From: Leucobacter allii | GTDB taxonomy: Bacteria; Actinomycetota; Actinomycetes; Actinomycetales; Microbacteriaceae | Reading direction: 5' to 3' | Assembly: GCF_022919155.1 (NCBI RefSeq) | Contig: NZ_CP095045.1 | Location: 2,046,001 to 2,110,000 of the forward strand | Length of the DNA: 64,000 nt | Part shown: piece after piece, positions 17,341-26,476 of the stretch | Layout of the letters: each line of letters begins with the position of its first letter | Numbering within the stretch: position 1 is the stretch's first letter | The notes under the pieces: model-generated | The model's database searches: none | What the model was told of the DNA's origin: nothing | The model's input: only the letters and a program-made list of their open reading frames with translations | Position numbers and translations under genes: made by a program

Positions 17341-19073
17341 GTCGTCGCTCCTGTCGTGGGGATGTCGTCGTTCGGGAGGCCCGCGGGGAGCGGGCCGGTG
17401 CGGATCGGGATCGCCGAGGTGCGGCCGAGCCGCCGGCGGCGGGGTGTCCATCCCTCCCGGGGAATGGAGTCGAGCAGTTCGCGAGTGTACTCGGCGCGGG
17501 GTGCGTCGAGGATCTGCGCCGCCGTGCCCGCCTCCTCGACGCGGCCGGAGCGCATCACGACGACCCGGTCGCACAGTCGCCGGATCACCGTGAGGTCGTG
17601 GGTGATCATGAGCAGCGCGACGCCCGTCTCCCGCCGGATGCCGTCGAGCAGGGTGAGGATCTCGACCTGCGTGGTCACGTCGAGCGCGGAGACCGCCTCG
17701 TCGAGCACGATGATCTCGGGATCCGCGGCGAGCGCGCGGGCGATGGCGACGCGCTGCCGCTGCCCGCCTGACAGCGCCCGCGGGCGGGCGTCGAGCAGCG
17801 CGGGATCGAGCCGCGCCTGCGCCATGAGCTCGGCGATCCGCGCTTCGATCTCGGCCGCGGCCGCAGCTCGGCGGTGCACGCGGATCGCCTCGCGCAGGCA
17901 CTGGCGGACGCTCTGCCGGCGGTCGAGCGACTGGTACGGATCCTGGAAGACCATCTGGACGGTCTTCGCGCGCACGCGCCGCTCGGCGCCGCCCCGCGCG
18001 GGGAGGCTCCAATCGGCGCCCGCGACGGTCACGACGCCGGCGTCGGCGCGCTCGAGACCGCAGATGATGCGGGCCGTGGTCGACTTGCCCGATCCCGACT
18101 CGCCGACGATGCCGAGCGAGCCGCCGGCGTCGAGCGCGAAGGCCACGTCGTCGACGGCGATGAAGTCCTCGCGCCCGCCTCCGCTCGCGCTGCGGACGCG
18201 GAAGGACTTGCGCAGCCCCGCCACCTCGAGAATCGGCCGCGATCCGGCAGTCGGGGCGGCCGGTGATTCCGGAGCCGCCGCTGCGGCGGTGCCGGGGACG
18301 CCCGAGTCGAGGGACGCGGACATGAGGGTCCTCGTGTAGGCCGCGCGGGCGTCGCGCCGCATGGTCGCGGCGGCGAGGGTCTCGATGGTGCGCCCCTCGC
18401 GCATGACGGCGACCCGGTCGCAGACGGCGCCCGCGAGCGCGAGATCGTGCGTGATGAACAGCATCGAGAGCCGCCGGTCCCGCCGCAGCTCGCCGATCAC
18501 CGCCATCACCTCCTCCTGCGTCGTCACATCGAGCGCCGTCGTGATCTCGTCGGCGAGCAGGATCTCGGGATCCATCGCGAGCGTCGCCGCGATCATGACC
18601 CGCTGCAGGAGGCCTCCGGATAGCTCGGCGGGATACTGCCGCAGCCGCCGGCCGGGGTCGTTGATGCCGACCTCGTCGAGGAGTTCGCGAGCGCGTCGGA
18701 CGGCGGCGTCGGGTGAGACCCCGCCGACGGTCACCTGCGCCTCGGTGAGAAAGTCCCCGATGGTGCGCAGGGGGTTGAGATGCGCGCGCGGGGTCTGGAA
18801 GATCATGCCGATGCGGCGCGCGCGCAGCTCGCGCAGCTCGCCCGTCGGGAGTTCCGCGATGTCGCGTCCCAGGATCCTCACCGCGCCGCCGGTCGTGAAG
18901 CCGGCCGGCAGGAGCCCCGCGACGGCGCGCACCGAGAGGGTCTTCCCCGAACCCGACTCGCCGACGAGGCCGACGGCCTCCCCTGCCCCGACCTCGAGCG
19001 TGCAGTCGTGCACGAGCGCGCGGTCCGGGGTCCGGATGCTGAGCGCCTCGAGCGCGAGCACGGGTGCCGTCAT
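17337..19073 (-). CDS. Fused double ATPase of an oligopeptide/nickel-type ABC transporter
   Basis: Protein of 578 residues with two full ABC ATPase domains, equivalent to DppD plus DppF. Walker A is GESGSGKT at about 38-45 and GESGSGKS in the second half. The signatures are LSGGLLQR and LSGGQRQR. Walker B is LLADEITTALD and IVLDEAVSALD. The first Walker B has Ile where most relatives have Pro, while the catalytic Glu is kept. The domains are joined by an alanine/proline-rich linker near residue 260-280. It overlaps by ATGA with both the upstream permease and the downstream amidohydrolase. It would power import of a peptide or similar amide-containing compound. Confidence 0.92.
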   Translation of the reverse strand: MTAPVLALEALSIRTPDRALVHDCTLEVGAGEAVGLVGESGSGKTLSVRAVAGLLPAGFTTGGAVRILGRDIAELPTGELRELRARRIGMIFQTPRAHLNPLRTIGDFLTEAQVTVGGVSPDAAVRRARELLDEVGINDPGRRLRQYPAELSGGLLQRVMIAATLAMDPEILLADEITTALDVTTQEEVMAVIGELRRDRRLSMLFITHDLALAGAVCDRVAVMREGRTIETLAAATMRRDARAAYTRTLMSASLDSGVPGTAAAAAPESPAAPTAGSRPILEVAGLRKSFRVRSASGGGREDFIAVDDVAFALDAGGSLGIVGESGSGKSTTARIICGLERADAGVVTVAGADWSLPARGGAERRVRAKTVQMVFQDPYQSLDRRQSVRQCLREAIRVHRRAAAAAEIEARIAELMAQARLDPALLDARPRALSGGQRQRVAIARALAADPEIIVLDEAVSALDVTTQVEILTLLDGIRRETGVALLMITHDLTVIRRLCDRVVVMRSGRVEEAGTAAQILDAPRAEYTRELLDSIPREGWTPRRRRLGRTSAIPIRTGPLPAGLPNDDIPTTGATT

Positions 19074-19933
19074 CGTTCCTTCTCCTCTGCCCAGGTGGTG
19101 ATGCGCGCCCCGATGATGCTCACGGAGAGCACGGTCAGGACGACGAGGATCGCCGGGTACAGCGACTGCTCCGGCGCCCCCGCGAGAATGCCGGCCTGCC
19201 CGCTCGCGATCATCGTCCCCCAGTCCGCGGCGGGCGGCTGCTCCCCGAGCCCGAGGAAGGAGATCGCCGCGAGATCCAGCATCGCGTAGCCGAAGCCGAC
19301 CGCGACCTGGGCGGCGACGACGGGCACGAGCGCCGGCACGAGGTGCCGGAAGCAGATCGCCGCCCCGGAGACCCCCTGGACCCGCAGCGCCGCGATGTAC
19401 GGAGCGCCGAGCTCTCGGGATGCCGCGGTCTGCGTGAGGCGCGCGACGACGGGGATGTAGGCGATGGACAGGGCGATGACGGGGGCGAGCACGCCCTTGC
19501 CGAACATGGCGACGGCGAGCACGGCGAGCACGAGCCCGGGGATCGCGAAGATCACGTCGATCACGCGGGCGATCGTGCCCCGCACGATCCCGCCGAACCA
19601 GGCCGCCGCGATCGCGAGGGCCGATCCGAGGAGCGTCGACAGCAGCACGACCGCGATGGGCGCGATCACGCTCGTGCGGGCGCCCTCGAGCACCCGCGAG
19701 AGGATGTCGCGGCCCACGTCGTCGGTGCCGAGCGGATGGGCGGGCGAGCCGATGCCGTTCACGTCGCCGACGTAGAGCTCCGTCGGGTCGTAGGGGGCGA
19801 TCCAGGGGCCGGCGACGGCCGCGGCGGCGATGATCCCGAACACCACGAGGGCGGTACGGAACAGCCAGTCCTTCCGGGCCGCGCGCCTGGCGGTGCGCGG
19901 GACGCGGCCGCCCGCGAGTTGTGCGACGCTCAT
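19070..19933 (-). CDS. ABC transporter permease, DppC type
   Basis: Second membrane subunit of the oligopeptide-type importer, 287 residues. The N-terminal helix near residues 26-45 is followed by the family segment HPLGTDDVGRDILSRVLEGARTS. The ATPase-contact loop is AALRVQGVSGAAICFRHLVP. The ATG at 19933 overlaps the stop of the DppB-type gene and its own stop overlaps the ATPase start, so all subunits are coupled. Confidence 0.92.
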   Translation of the reverse strand: MSVAQLAGGRVPRTARRAARKDWLFRTALVVFGIIAAAAVAGPWIAPYDPTELYVGDVNGIGSPAHPLGTDDVGRDILSRVLEGARTSVIAPIAVVLLSTLLGSALAIAAAWFGGIVRGTIARVIDVIFAIPGLVLAVLAVAMFGKGVLAPVIALSIAYIPVVARLTQTAASRELGAPYIAALRVQGVSGAAICFRHLVPALVPVVAAQVAVGFGYAMLDLAAISFLGLGEQPPAADWGTMIASGQAGILAGAPEQSLYPAILVVLTVLSVSIIGARITTWAEEKER

Positions 19934-20889
19934 GCCGGCCTCCCTGCGTTCACGCTGTCGGGATCGATGAGTGCGCTCACGAGATCGGCGACCGCGTTGA
20001 GCACCACGAAGATGGTCACGAGCAGCAGCGACACCAGCTGCACGACCGGCAGATCCTTGCGGGCCGCGGCCTCGGTCAGCAGCGAGCCGATCCCGCCGAG
20101 GCCGAAGGCCTGCTCCGCGATCGCCGCGGCCGCGAACAGCCCCGCGATCGTGGTGCCGGAGATCGCGAGGATCTGCGGGGCCGCGTTGCGGAAGACGTGC
20201 ACGCGGAAGATCCGGCCCCGCGGGATCCCGCGCACCCGAGCCGTTTCGACGTGCTCCGAATGGAGCTGGGCCACGAGCGAGCTGCGGGTGACCCGGCTGA
20301 TGTAGGCGATGAACATGACGGCGAGGGACGCGGCAGGGAGGACGAGATGCCAGAAGCGGTCGAGTCCGGGAGCCCCCTCGCCGTAGACGGGGAACCAGCC
20401 GAGCGACTTCGCGAACACCCAGATGAGCAGGATCGCGACGACGAAGGTGGGCAGCGCCATGCCGAGCGCCGTGAGGAGCCCGACCGCGCGATCCACGGCC
20501 GGCCCGCGGGTCGCGGCGAGGATGCCCGAGCCGACCCCGGCGATGAGGATCATCACGACGGTGAGGAGGACGAGCTGCAGTGTGACCGCGAAGCGCGGGG
20601 CGATGAGCCCGAGCACATCCGTCTGGTACACGAAGGACCGCCCGAAGTCGCCCGTGAGGACGCCGCCGAGCCACTGCAGGTACCGCGCCCAGATCGGATC
20701 GTCGAGGTGGTACTCCGCCCGGATCTGCGCGACGAGCTCGGGCGTGGGCTTCGCCCCGCCGGCGAGCGCCGCGATGGGGTCGCCCGGGGTGAGCAGCAGC
20801 GCCGAGAAGATCACCACGCTCGCCAGGAAGAGCGTCAGCGCGAGGCCGCCGATCCTGCCGAGCAGCGTCCGCATGAGCCATCCGTTCAC
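19930..20889 (-). CDS. ABC transporter permease, DppB type
   Basis: First membrane subunit of the oligopeptide-type importer, 319 residues. It has the long N-terminal region LTPGDPIAALAGG followed by LDDPIWARYLQWLGGVLTGDFGRSF, typical of DppB. The cytoplasmic coupling loop is ETARVRGIPRGRIFRVHVFRN. A second ATG at 20874 (MRTLLGR) is a plausible alternative start. It follows the binding-protein gene by 27 bases. Confidence 0.92.
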   Translation of the reverse strand: MNGWLMRTLLGRIGGLALTLFLASVVIFSALLLTPGDPIAALAGGAKPTPELVAQIRAEYHLDDPIWARYLQWLGGVLTGDFGRSFVYQTDVLGLIAPRFAVTLQLVLLTVVMILIAGVGSGILAATRGPAVDRAVGLLTALGMALPTFVVAILLIWVFAKSLGWFPVYGEGAPGLDRFWHLVLPAASLAVMFIAYISRVTRSSLVAQLHSEHVETARVRGIPRGRIFRVHVFRNAAPQILAISGTTIAGLFAAAAIAEQAFGLGGIGSLLTEAAARKDLPVVQLVSLLLVTIFVVLNAVADLVSALIDPDSVNAGRPA

Positions 20890-20916
20890 GTCATCGTCCT
20901 CTCCCCGCGCGGTCCG

Positions 20917-22554
20917 CTACTCGCCGCCGAGGTGGAGCGCCCACGGGCTGCTGTACATGGCGACGGAGCTCGTGATCCCGGTGAGGCCGTCGTTCACGTA
21001 GCTCAGCTGGTACGCGCCGGCGAGCGTCACCTGCAGCATGTCGGGGGCGAAGATCTCCTGCGCGGCGACGAACTCCTGCGCGGCCGTGCGCTCGTCGGTC
21101 GCGGTGCGCGCGGCCTGCATGTGCGCCGTCACGTCCGCGTTCGCATACCCGCTCCAGTTGAAGACGCCGCCGAGCTCCTCGGGCAGCATGAAGAGGCTCG
21201 GGTAGCCGAGCACGCCAGGCGTCTCGAGGTAGCCCTGGGTGGCGACGAGGTCGATCCCCTCCCGCGCGCTCGCGTCGTAGAACATCGCGCCGAAGTCTGA
21301 GGCCTGCATCTCATCGATCTCGATCGTGAGCCCGATCTGCTTCGCGGCGCTCTGCACGATCTGCGCGGTGTTCTTGAACTCGGTCGCCCCGGCGGGGACG
21401 GCCAAGACGAGCGGTTCGCTCACGTCCTCGCCGCTGTCCTCGACGAGCTGCGTCGCCGTGTCGAGGTCGACCCCAGGCGCGGCGAGCGCATCGTAGCCCT
21501 CCTGGTAGACGTCGGCGGCCGAGAGCTCCTGGAAGGTGAACTCGGGCACGATCGTCCGCTGCACCTCGCCGAGGCCGTTGAGCACCGTGTCGATGTACTG
21601 CTCGCGATCGATCGCCAGGCTCAGCGCGCGACGGATGTCGGGATTGGCCGCGGGGCCCTCGGCGCTCGCCGGGCCGAAGCTGTAGGACGCCGTCGACGGG
21701 CCGACCACGAGCCGGCCCGCGCCCTCGCCCTCGAAGGCGGCGCGGGAGCTCGGGGAGACGTTGAGCGCGCCGTCGATCTCGCCCTCGGTGAGCGCCGTGG
21801 CGAGCGTCGAGGCGTCCGAGACGAAGACGTACCTCAGAGTGTCGACGAGCGGGGCGCCGTTCCAGTAGTCGGGGTTCGCGGTCGTCACGATCTCGCTGCC
21901 CGGCGTCCAGCCGTCGGCGGCGAGCTCGTAGGGCCCGGTGCACATCAGTCCGGCCTCGGAGGTGCCGAGGCCGTCGCCGGCGCCGGCGCCGAACGCGGCG
22001 CTCATGACCGCGCCGCCCTGGCCCGCGAGCGCATCGCGGAAGGTCGAGTCGGGTGCGGAGAAGGTGACCGTGACCTCATGCGGACCGCTCGCCGCGATCC
22101 CGGTGACGAGCGCGAACGCGCTGAACCACTGCGACTCGGGCGAACGGTTGCGTTCGAGGCTGTAGACGACGTCCTCGGCGGTGACCGGCGAGCCGTCCCA
22201 GAACGTCACGTCGTCGCGCAGCTCGATGACGAAGGTCGTCGGATCCGCCCACTCCGCGCTCGTCGCGATCCCCGGTTCGACCGAGAAGTCGGGCTGCAGC
22301 GACAGCAGGTTGTCGCAGAGGTTCGGAATGATGAGGTTGGCGGAGGAGACCGGATCGAGCGTCGCGGGCTCGCCCTCGACGATCGACCAGGTCACCTCGT
22401 CGACGGGGGTCGTCGCCGCGGGGAGCGCGGTGACGAGCTCCGGCGGGGCGAGGGCCTCTCCGCCGCCCCCGCCGTCACGGGGGGCGCATGCGGTGAGGGC
22501 GAGCGCGGCGGCGGCGCCGAGCGCGAGCACGGCGGTGGGTGCGATGCGGGTCAT
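20917..22554 (-). CDS. ABC transporter solute-binding lipoprotein, oligopeptide type
   Basis: Extracytoplasmic binding protein of 545 residues in family 5 (SBP_bac_5). The signal peptide ends in the lipobox LTAC, making Cys 23 the lipidated residue; a glycine-rich linker follows. Family motifs include FVIELRDDVTFWDGSPVTAEDVVYSLER (in part) and DIRRALSLAIDREQY. It delivers the solute to the permeases encoded just downstream. It lies 135 bases after the DUF3237 gene, so its expression may come from the hydrolase promoter or a separate one. Confidence 0.92.
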   Translation of the reverse strand: MTRIAPTAVLALGAAAALALTACAPRDGGGGGEALAPPELVTALPAATTPVDEVTWSIVEGEPATLDPVSSANLIIPNLCDNLLSLQPDFSVEPGIATSAEWADPTTFVIELRDDVTFWDGSPVTAEDVVYSLERNRSPESQWFSAFALVTGIAASGPHEVTVTFSAPDSTFRDALAGQGGAVMSAAFGAGAGDGLGTSEAGLMCTGPYELAADGWTPGSEIVTTANPDYWNGAPLVDTLRYVFVSDASTLATALTEGEIDGALNVSPSSRAAFEGEGAGRLVVGPSTASYSFGPASAEGPAANPDIRRALSLAIDREQYIDTVLNGLGEVQRTIVPEFTFQELSAADVYQEGYDALAAPGVDLDTATQLVEDSGEDVSEPLVLAVPAGATEFKNTAQIVQSAAKQIGLTIEIDEMQASDFGAMFYDASAREGIDLVATQGYLETPGVLGYPSLFMLPEELGGVFNWSGYANADVTAHMQAARTATDERTAAQEFVAAQEIFAPDMLQVTLAGAYQLSYVNDGLTGITSSVAMYSSPWALHLGGE

Positions 22555-22689
22555 CGTGGGTCCTTTCGGGTGCGCAGGCGCCTCGTCGATGGGGCGGATG
22601 CGGTCGTGCGGGGTCCTGAGGGGTTTCGGCGGCGGCCGCCGGACGGGCAGCCGGATGGGGCGTCGCGGGCCAGAGCTCCGCGGGGCGGA

Positions 22690-23196
22690 TCAGCGCAGGA
22701 CGAAGATCCGGATGCACACCTGGCCGCGGTCGTCTCTGGCGAGGCCGACGAACTGGTGCTCGGCCAGCCAGCGGTGCGCGGGCGCATCGGTCTGGAACAC
22801 GGGAGCCGTGCGGAAGTACAGCCCCGGCGTCGCCTCGGGGATGTCCTCCCCCGCCTCCATGCGGTCGAGGAGCTCCGACGCGGCGCGGAAGTAGCCGCGG
22901 TTCAGCACGTCGATGACGGCGCCGTCATCCGCACGGATGAGGTAGCGCGCCTCGAGCTGGGCGGTGCCGGAGCGGGTCACCGCCCAGTCGCCGCCGCCGG
23001 AGAGCACCTCGCCGCGAAGCGCAGGACCGTCGACGCTGCCGCCGACGACCGGGGTGAAGCTCAACGCCTCGTCGGCGCCGCGGCCGATGCGGTACTCCGG
23101 CGCGATCGTCGCTCGGATCTCGAAGACGAACTCGAGGCGGGGCTCAGGCAGCGCGGCGAGCACCGCGGGGTCCGTGCGCGGGGCGTCGGCGGTCAT
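22690..23196 (-). CDS. DUF3237 family protein
   Basis: Protein of 168 residues matching the DUF3237 pattern: an opening strand PRLEFVFEIRATI, a central ARYLIRADDGAVIDVLNRGYFRA and a late TPGLYFRTAPVFQTDAPAHRWL. The fold is a small beta barrel without an established reaction. Its ATG overlaps the upstream hydrolase stop as ATGA, so the two are made together and may act on the same compound. Confidence 0.85.
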   Translation of the reverse strand: MTADAPRTDPAVLAALPEPRLEFVFEIRATIAPEYRIGRGADEALSFTPVVGGSVDGPALRGEVLSGGGDWAVTRSGTAQLEARYLIRADDGAVIDVLNRGYFRAASELLDRMEAGEDIPEATPGLYFRTAPVFQTDAPAHRWLAEHQFVGLARDDRGQVCIRIFVLR

Positions 23197-24866
23197 GCGA
23201 GGACTCCGTTCAGTACGGGAAGGTCGAGGGCGAGCGCCTCGGCGCCGCCGATCGTGAGGGTCTGGGTGTTCGGGACGGTGTCGATCCCCTCGGTCCACGG
23301 ATCCCCGCCCGTGCCCGGCTGCGGCAGGAACTCGGGGTAATCGCTGCTCGAGACGTGGACCCGGAGGCGGTGCCCGGCGCGCAGCCGGTACCCGACGTGG
23401 CCGAGGTCGATCTCGAGGGTGCCTGGCTCCTGGGCGTCGTGCAGCTGCTGCTGCCCCCGCGCGATGCGGAGCGCGGTTCCGTCCGGGGAGACGTCGAGCA
23501 GCCGCACGAAGCAGTCCAGGACGGGGCCGGTGGATCGCACGCGGACGCGCGCGGCGACGGGGCCGGCGAGGTCCGCATCGGCCGGCTGCGGGGGGCCGGT
23601 GAAGACCAGCACGTCCTCGCGGGCGCCGATCGGCGCCTCGTCCGGGAGATGGAGGAGGTAGGAGAACGCATCGGGCGCGCTCGACGGCACGAGATCCTCG
23701 GGATCGTGCACCCAGCTGCACTCGGCCTCCCCGTCGGGGCGCTCCGCCGCGAGGCCGCCCTCCGCCGTGGCGTAGCGCGTGACCCGCTGGGTCCCCGCGG
23801 GAGGCCACGCCGGGGCGATGCGCTCCTCGTCGGTGCCGGCGAGACTCCACGCCACGCGGGGGATGTCGGCCGGGGAGCCCTCGCCGCGCACGAACACCGC
23901 GAAGAAGTCGAGCGCGGGGTCGAGCATCGCGGGCAGCAGCGCCCGGATCTGCGCCTCGCTGCGCTCGGGCGTGCGGTCTCCCGGGGCCTCGTGGAGCCGG
24001 TAGTTCTCATGGTCGATGGATTCGATGCGGAGGTAGTGGTGCGCGTCCCACCCGGGGCGCCGGCGAATCTCGGCGACGTCCGCCCAGGAGAGCGGAGCGC
24101 AGTTGTCCCACCAGCCGATCGTGTGCAGCACGGGGACGGAGCGCCCCGCGAACGGGCTCCCGTTCGGAAAGCGGGGCAGGGTCACCGGATGCGGCACCCA
24201 CTGGTCGTAGGAGATCGATCGGCTTCCGGCCCAGCTCTGGAACGCCTCCGCCTGCACGGCGAAGTCGCGACGGGACCAATCGGGCTCCCAGTGGAAGGTG
24301 TCGTTGCCGGCGAAGTGGGTGAGCGGGTACATGTTGGTGATCCCCATCTCCACCGCGCGCACCCGATCCCCCGGGGCGCGTCGCACCGGTTCGCCGAGCC
24401 CCGTGCCGGTCACGCGGGGCGCGATGGCCCGCAGCGCGGGATGGCCGCTCGCCGCAGCCGCCCATTGCGTGTAGCCGTAGTAGCTGTCGCCCCACATCGC
24501 GACCCGGCCGTTCGACCACGACTGGGCGACGATCCAATCGAGCGTGTCCGCGCCGTCGCGCACTTCGTTGACGAAGAGCAGCGCCTCGCCCTCGGAACGG
24601 AACTTGCCGCGCACGTCCTGCGCGACCACGCGATAGCCGTGGGCGACGAGGTACTCGGCGACGAGCGGAATGAAGGTGTACTCGCCGTTCTTGTCGTAGG
24701 GCAGTCGGATGAGCACCGTGTCCCCCGGTGACCCGTCGGGGACGCCCGCCGCGTCGAAGGGGAGGTACACATCGGTGGCGAGGTGCACGCCGTCGCGGGT
24801 GCGCACGCGCTCCTCGCGTGCCCGCTCCCCTACCGGGGCCGGGCCGAGTCGTTGGTAGTCCGCCAT
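23193..24866 (-). CDS. CocE/NonD family serine hydrolase
   Basis: Second CocE-type hydrolase of the window, 557 residues. The nucleophile elbow GDSYYG puts Ser at about 128. Later motifs TIGWWDNCAPLSWADV and ESIDHENYRL would supply the acid and base. The C-terminal jelly-roll domain ends near HVSSSDYPEFLPQPGTGG. The ATG at 24866 is chosen for its GAAGGAG site; in-frame codons further upstream lie in the operator region. It opens a leftward unit with DUF3237, then the oligopeptide transporter and an amidohydrolase. This suggests hydrolysis of an imported ester or amide. A palindromic operator lies upstream, next to the divergent TetR gene. Confidence 0.88.
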   Translation of the reverse strand: MADYQRLGPAPVGERAREERVRTRDGVHLATDVYLPFDAAGVPDGSPGDTVLIRLPYDKNGEYTFIPLVAEYLVAHGYRVVAQDVRGKFRSEGEALLFVNEVRDGADTLDWIVAQSWSNGRVAMWGDSYYGYTQWAAAASGHPALRAIAPRVTGTGLGEPVRRAPGDRVRAVEMGITNMYPLTHFAGNDTFHWEPDWSRRDFAVQAEAFQSWAGSRSISYDQWVPHPVTLPRFPNGSPFAGRSVPVLHTIGWWDNCAPLSWADVAEIRRRPGWDAHHYLRIESIDHENYRLHEAPGDRTPERSEAQIRALLPAMLDPALDFFAVFVRGEGSPADIPRVAWSLAGTDEERIAPAWPPAGTQRVTRYATAEGGLAAERPDGEAECSWVHDPEDLVPSSAPDAFSYLLHLPDEAPIGAREDVLVFTGPPQPADADLAGPVAARVRVRSTGPVLDCFVRLLDVSPDGTALRIARGQQQLHDAQEPGTLEIDLGHVGYRLRAGHRLRVHVSSSDYPEFLPQPGTGGDPWTEGIDTVPNTQTLTIGGAEALALDLPVLNGVLA

Positions 24867-24961
24867 GTCGCTCCTTCGTGACGCGTGGATCGCAGGATCC
24901 GCAGTTCGCCGATCCTCCCGGACGCCGCCGGTGGAGCCACCGTACGATGCGATCCAGTATT

Positions 24962-25013
24962 TAGTCAAGTCTGACTAGACAATTTTTGCAAGCCGCGATT
25001 TTCTCGCTAGTCT
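24962..25013. promoter_or_regulatory. Operator and promoter region between hydrolase and tetR-type gene
   Basis: TAGTCA and TGACTA form an inverted repeat around AGTC at 24962-24977 in a short AT-rich island. On the minus strand TTGACT within the repeat could be the -35 for the hydrolase. On the plus strand TTGCAA (24986) and TAGTCT (25008) could form a weak promoter for the TetR gene. Another CTAGTC half-site lies at 25007-25012. The layout fits autoregulation by the adjacent TetR protein. Confidence 0.5.
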
Positions 25014-25353
25014 TCGAGGACGGGCCCGGCGCGACGGGGTCGCCGACCCCGGCCGCCGCGCTGCACGATTCCCGCGAGTTCCCGAGAATTCTCGGGAGCT
25101 CTCGGGGTTCCGGGGCCCCGAGGCTTCGAGGGGTTGCGCCGTCCCGATCCACCCCGCAACACCCCGTTCCGTCCCGTACCGTCCCGCAGCATCCCGAGCT
25201 TTCCCGCAGCCCCGCACCATCCCGCACTACCCCGCACTACCCCGCAGCCCCGCACGATCCCGCACGATCCCGCACCATCCCGCAGCCCCGCACCATCCGA
25301 ACCATCCGCACCACCCCGAACCATCCGCACCACCCCGCACCGGAGAGGACCCC
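25014..25353 (+). other. Long repetitive 5' leader of the tetR-type gene
   Basis: This 340-base non-coding stretch holds a perfect 16-bp palindrome, CCCGAGAATTCTCGGG, at 25081-25096, with further short GC hairpins after it. From about 25141 there is a roughly 10-base degenerate tandem repeat based on CCCGCACCAT, running to 25340. In 25201-25320 the plus strand has 68 C and 18 G. An RNA this rich in C and poor in G is what Rho factor prefers. The ribosome site GGAGAGG follows. I see no convincing coding frame. Confidence 0.65.
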
Positions 25354-25923
25354 ATGGCACGCCCATCCGTCGCCGACGAGCGTCGCGAGCAGATCATCGA
25401 CGCGACGCTGCGCACCATCGTGGAGCACGGCATCAGCGGCACGACGCTCGACCGCATCGCCGACGCCGCGGGCATGTCCCGCGGACACGTGCGGCACTTC
25501 GTCGGGAACCGCGACCAGCTGCTCCTCGACACCGCCCGGGCCTTCTACGCGGACGACCAGGGAGCGCTCGCCGTGCTCCCCGGGCAGGTGCAGGATCTCG
25601 ACGGGGCCGTCGACCACCTCTTCGGCGAGGTCTTCGCCGCGACCGGCGCGGAGAACGCGATCGTCTTCGGTTTCGTGGACCTGGCACGGACGACTCCCGA
25701 GATCGCCGCCGTGCTCACGCAGGCGTACTCCTCCGCGCGGAGGCGCCTCGCCGAGCTCATCGCCGTGGCGAAACCGCACCTCGCTCCCGAGATGCACGAG
25801 GTCGCCGCCCAGGGCGTGCTCACCGCCGCGCTCGGCAACGTGTTCCTCGGCGACTTCGATCCGGCGCCCGACCGCACCGCCCGCACGCGCGCCGCCGTCG
25901 AGCACTTCCTGGACGCGCTCTAG
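25354..25923 (+). CDS. TetR/AcrR family regulator
   Basis: Repressor-type protein of 189 residues. The N-terminal helix-turn-helix covers about residues 9-55 (REQIIDATLRTIVEHGISGTTLDRIADAAGMSRGHVRHFV, in pieces), with a helical effector domain after it. The start has GGAGAGG upstream. It is divergent from the second CocE hydrolase unit, and an inverted repeat lies between them, so it is the likely local repressor. The effector is unknown. Confidence 0.88.
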   Translation: MARPSVADERREQIIDATLRTIVEHGISGTTLDRIADAAGMSRGHVRHFVGNRDQLLLDTARAFYADDQGALAVLPGQVQDLDGAVDHLFGEVFAATGAENAIVFGFVDLARTTPEIAAVLTQAYSSARRRLAELIAVAKPHLAPEMHEVAAQGVLTAALGNVFLGDFDPAPDRTARTRAAVEHFLDAL

Positions 25924-26125
25924 GCGTTCCGTTTCCGCCCGACCCTCTGCGCTTCCTCTCGTCCCGCCGCCCGGCGCTCTCCTGCCCGCGCCCCCGCCCC
26001 CCGCACCTGCGCCTTCGCCCCTTCGCCTTCGCCCCTTCGCCTCCAACTCCGACTCCGACTCCGTGCTTCCGTCTCCACCTCAATCCTTCCGTCGCCACCT
26101 CCGCCTTCGCCCTTCCACCTCCGTC
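25924..26125 (+). other. Pyrimidine-rich low-complexity tract after the tetR-type gene
   Basis: Non-coding. Bases 25931-26120 on the plus strand contain 106 C and 31 G. It includes short tandem repeats such as CTTCGCCC (26015-26040) and CTCCGA (26048-26060). It leads into copy 2 of the dispersed palindrome. The composition in the gene's own sense is that of a Rho-utilisation region. Confidence 0.6.
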
Positions 26126-26127
26126 TC

Positions 26128-26186
26128 TTCGCACGTCAGTCGTTGCGACTTCACGGCGCCTCAAGTCGCAACGACTGACGTGCGAA
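26128..26186. repeat. Dispersed palindromic repeat, copy 2
   Basis: Two 24-base arms, 26128-26151 and 26163-26186, are exact reverse complements around an 11-base loop. The left arm begins TTCGCACGTCAGTCG. This is the most perfect of the three copies in the window. It stands between the convergent TetR and MFS genes. Confidence 0.85.
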
Positions 26187-26347
26187 ACAGCGCGTAGACC
26201 TCGGCTTCTCGTCCTGCGCAGGGTCCTTCCTCGCCTGGGCGTCCCACCCGCCCGCGCGAGTCCCCGCGCCTTTCTGCCGCTGCAGCGGCCGTGACCGCTG
26301 CCACGCCTCGCTGCCACGCCTCGCTGCCGCGGCTCTCATGCGAGAGT

Positions 26348-26429
26348 TCGGGTCACTTCGGCAGGGTTCGGAATCTCAGCACCCTGCGGGAACGACCCTG
26401 ATCCGGGCAACCCTGCCGGAGTGACCCGA
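26348..26429. repeat. Inverted repeat with 21-base arms
   Basis: TCGGGTCACTTCGGCAGGGTT at 26348 onward is matched by its reverse complement at 26409-26429 with one mismatch, 40 bases apart. A smaller internal pair, CACCCTGCGGG and CGACCCTG-like, lies in the loop. It has a different sequence from the dispersed repeat and no second copy that I found. The rest of the 26187-26347 gap shows nothing I can name. Confidence 0.7.
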
Positions 26430-26476
26430 ATCGGGGCGAGCGGCGCGGGAGAGATGAGCAGAGCGGGGCGGAGCAG

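Noticed and set aside
17337..19073. Two separate ATPase genes
   Set aside because: A single uninterrupted frame covers both domains with a normal linker, so it is one fused protein.
25141..25340. Possible CRISPR-like array of short repeats before the TetR gene
   Set aside because: The unit is about ten bases, degenerate and contiguous without unique spacers, and there are no cas genes in the window.
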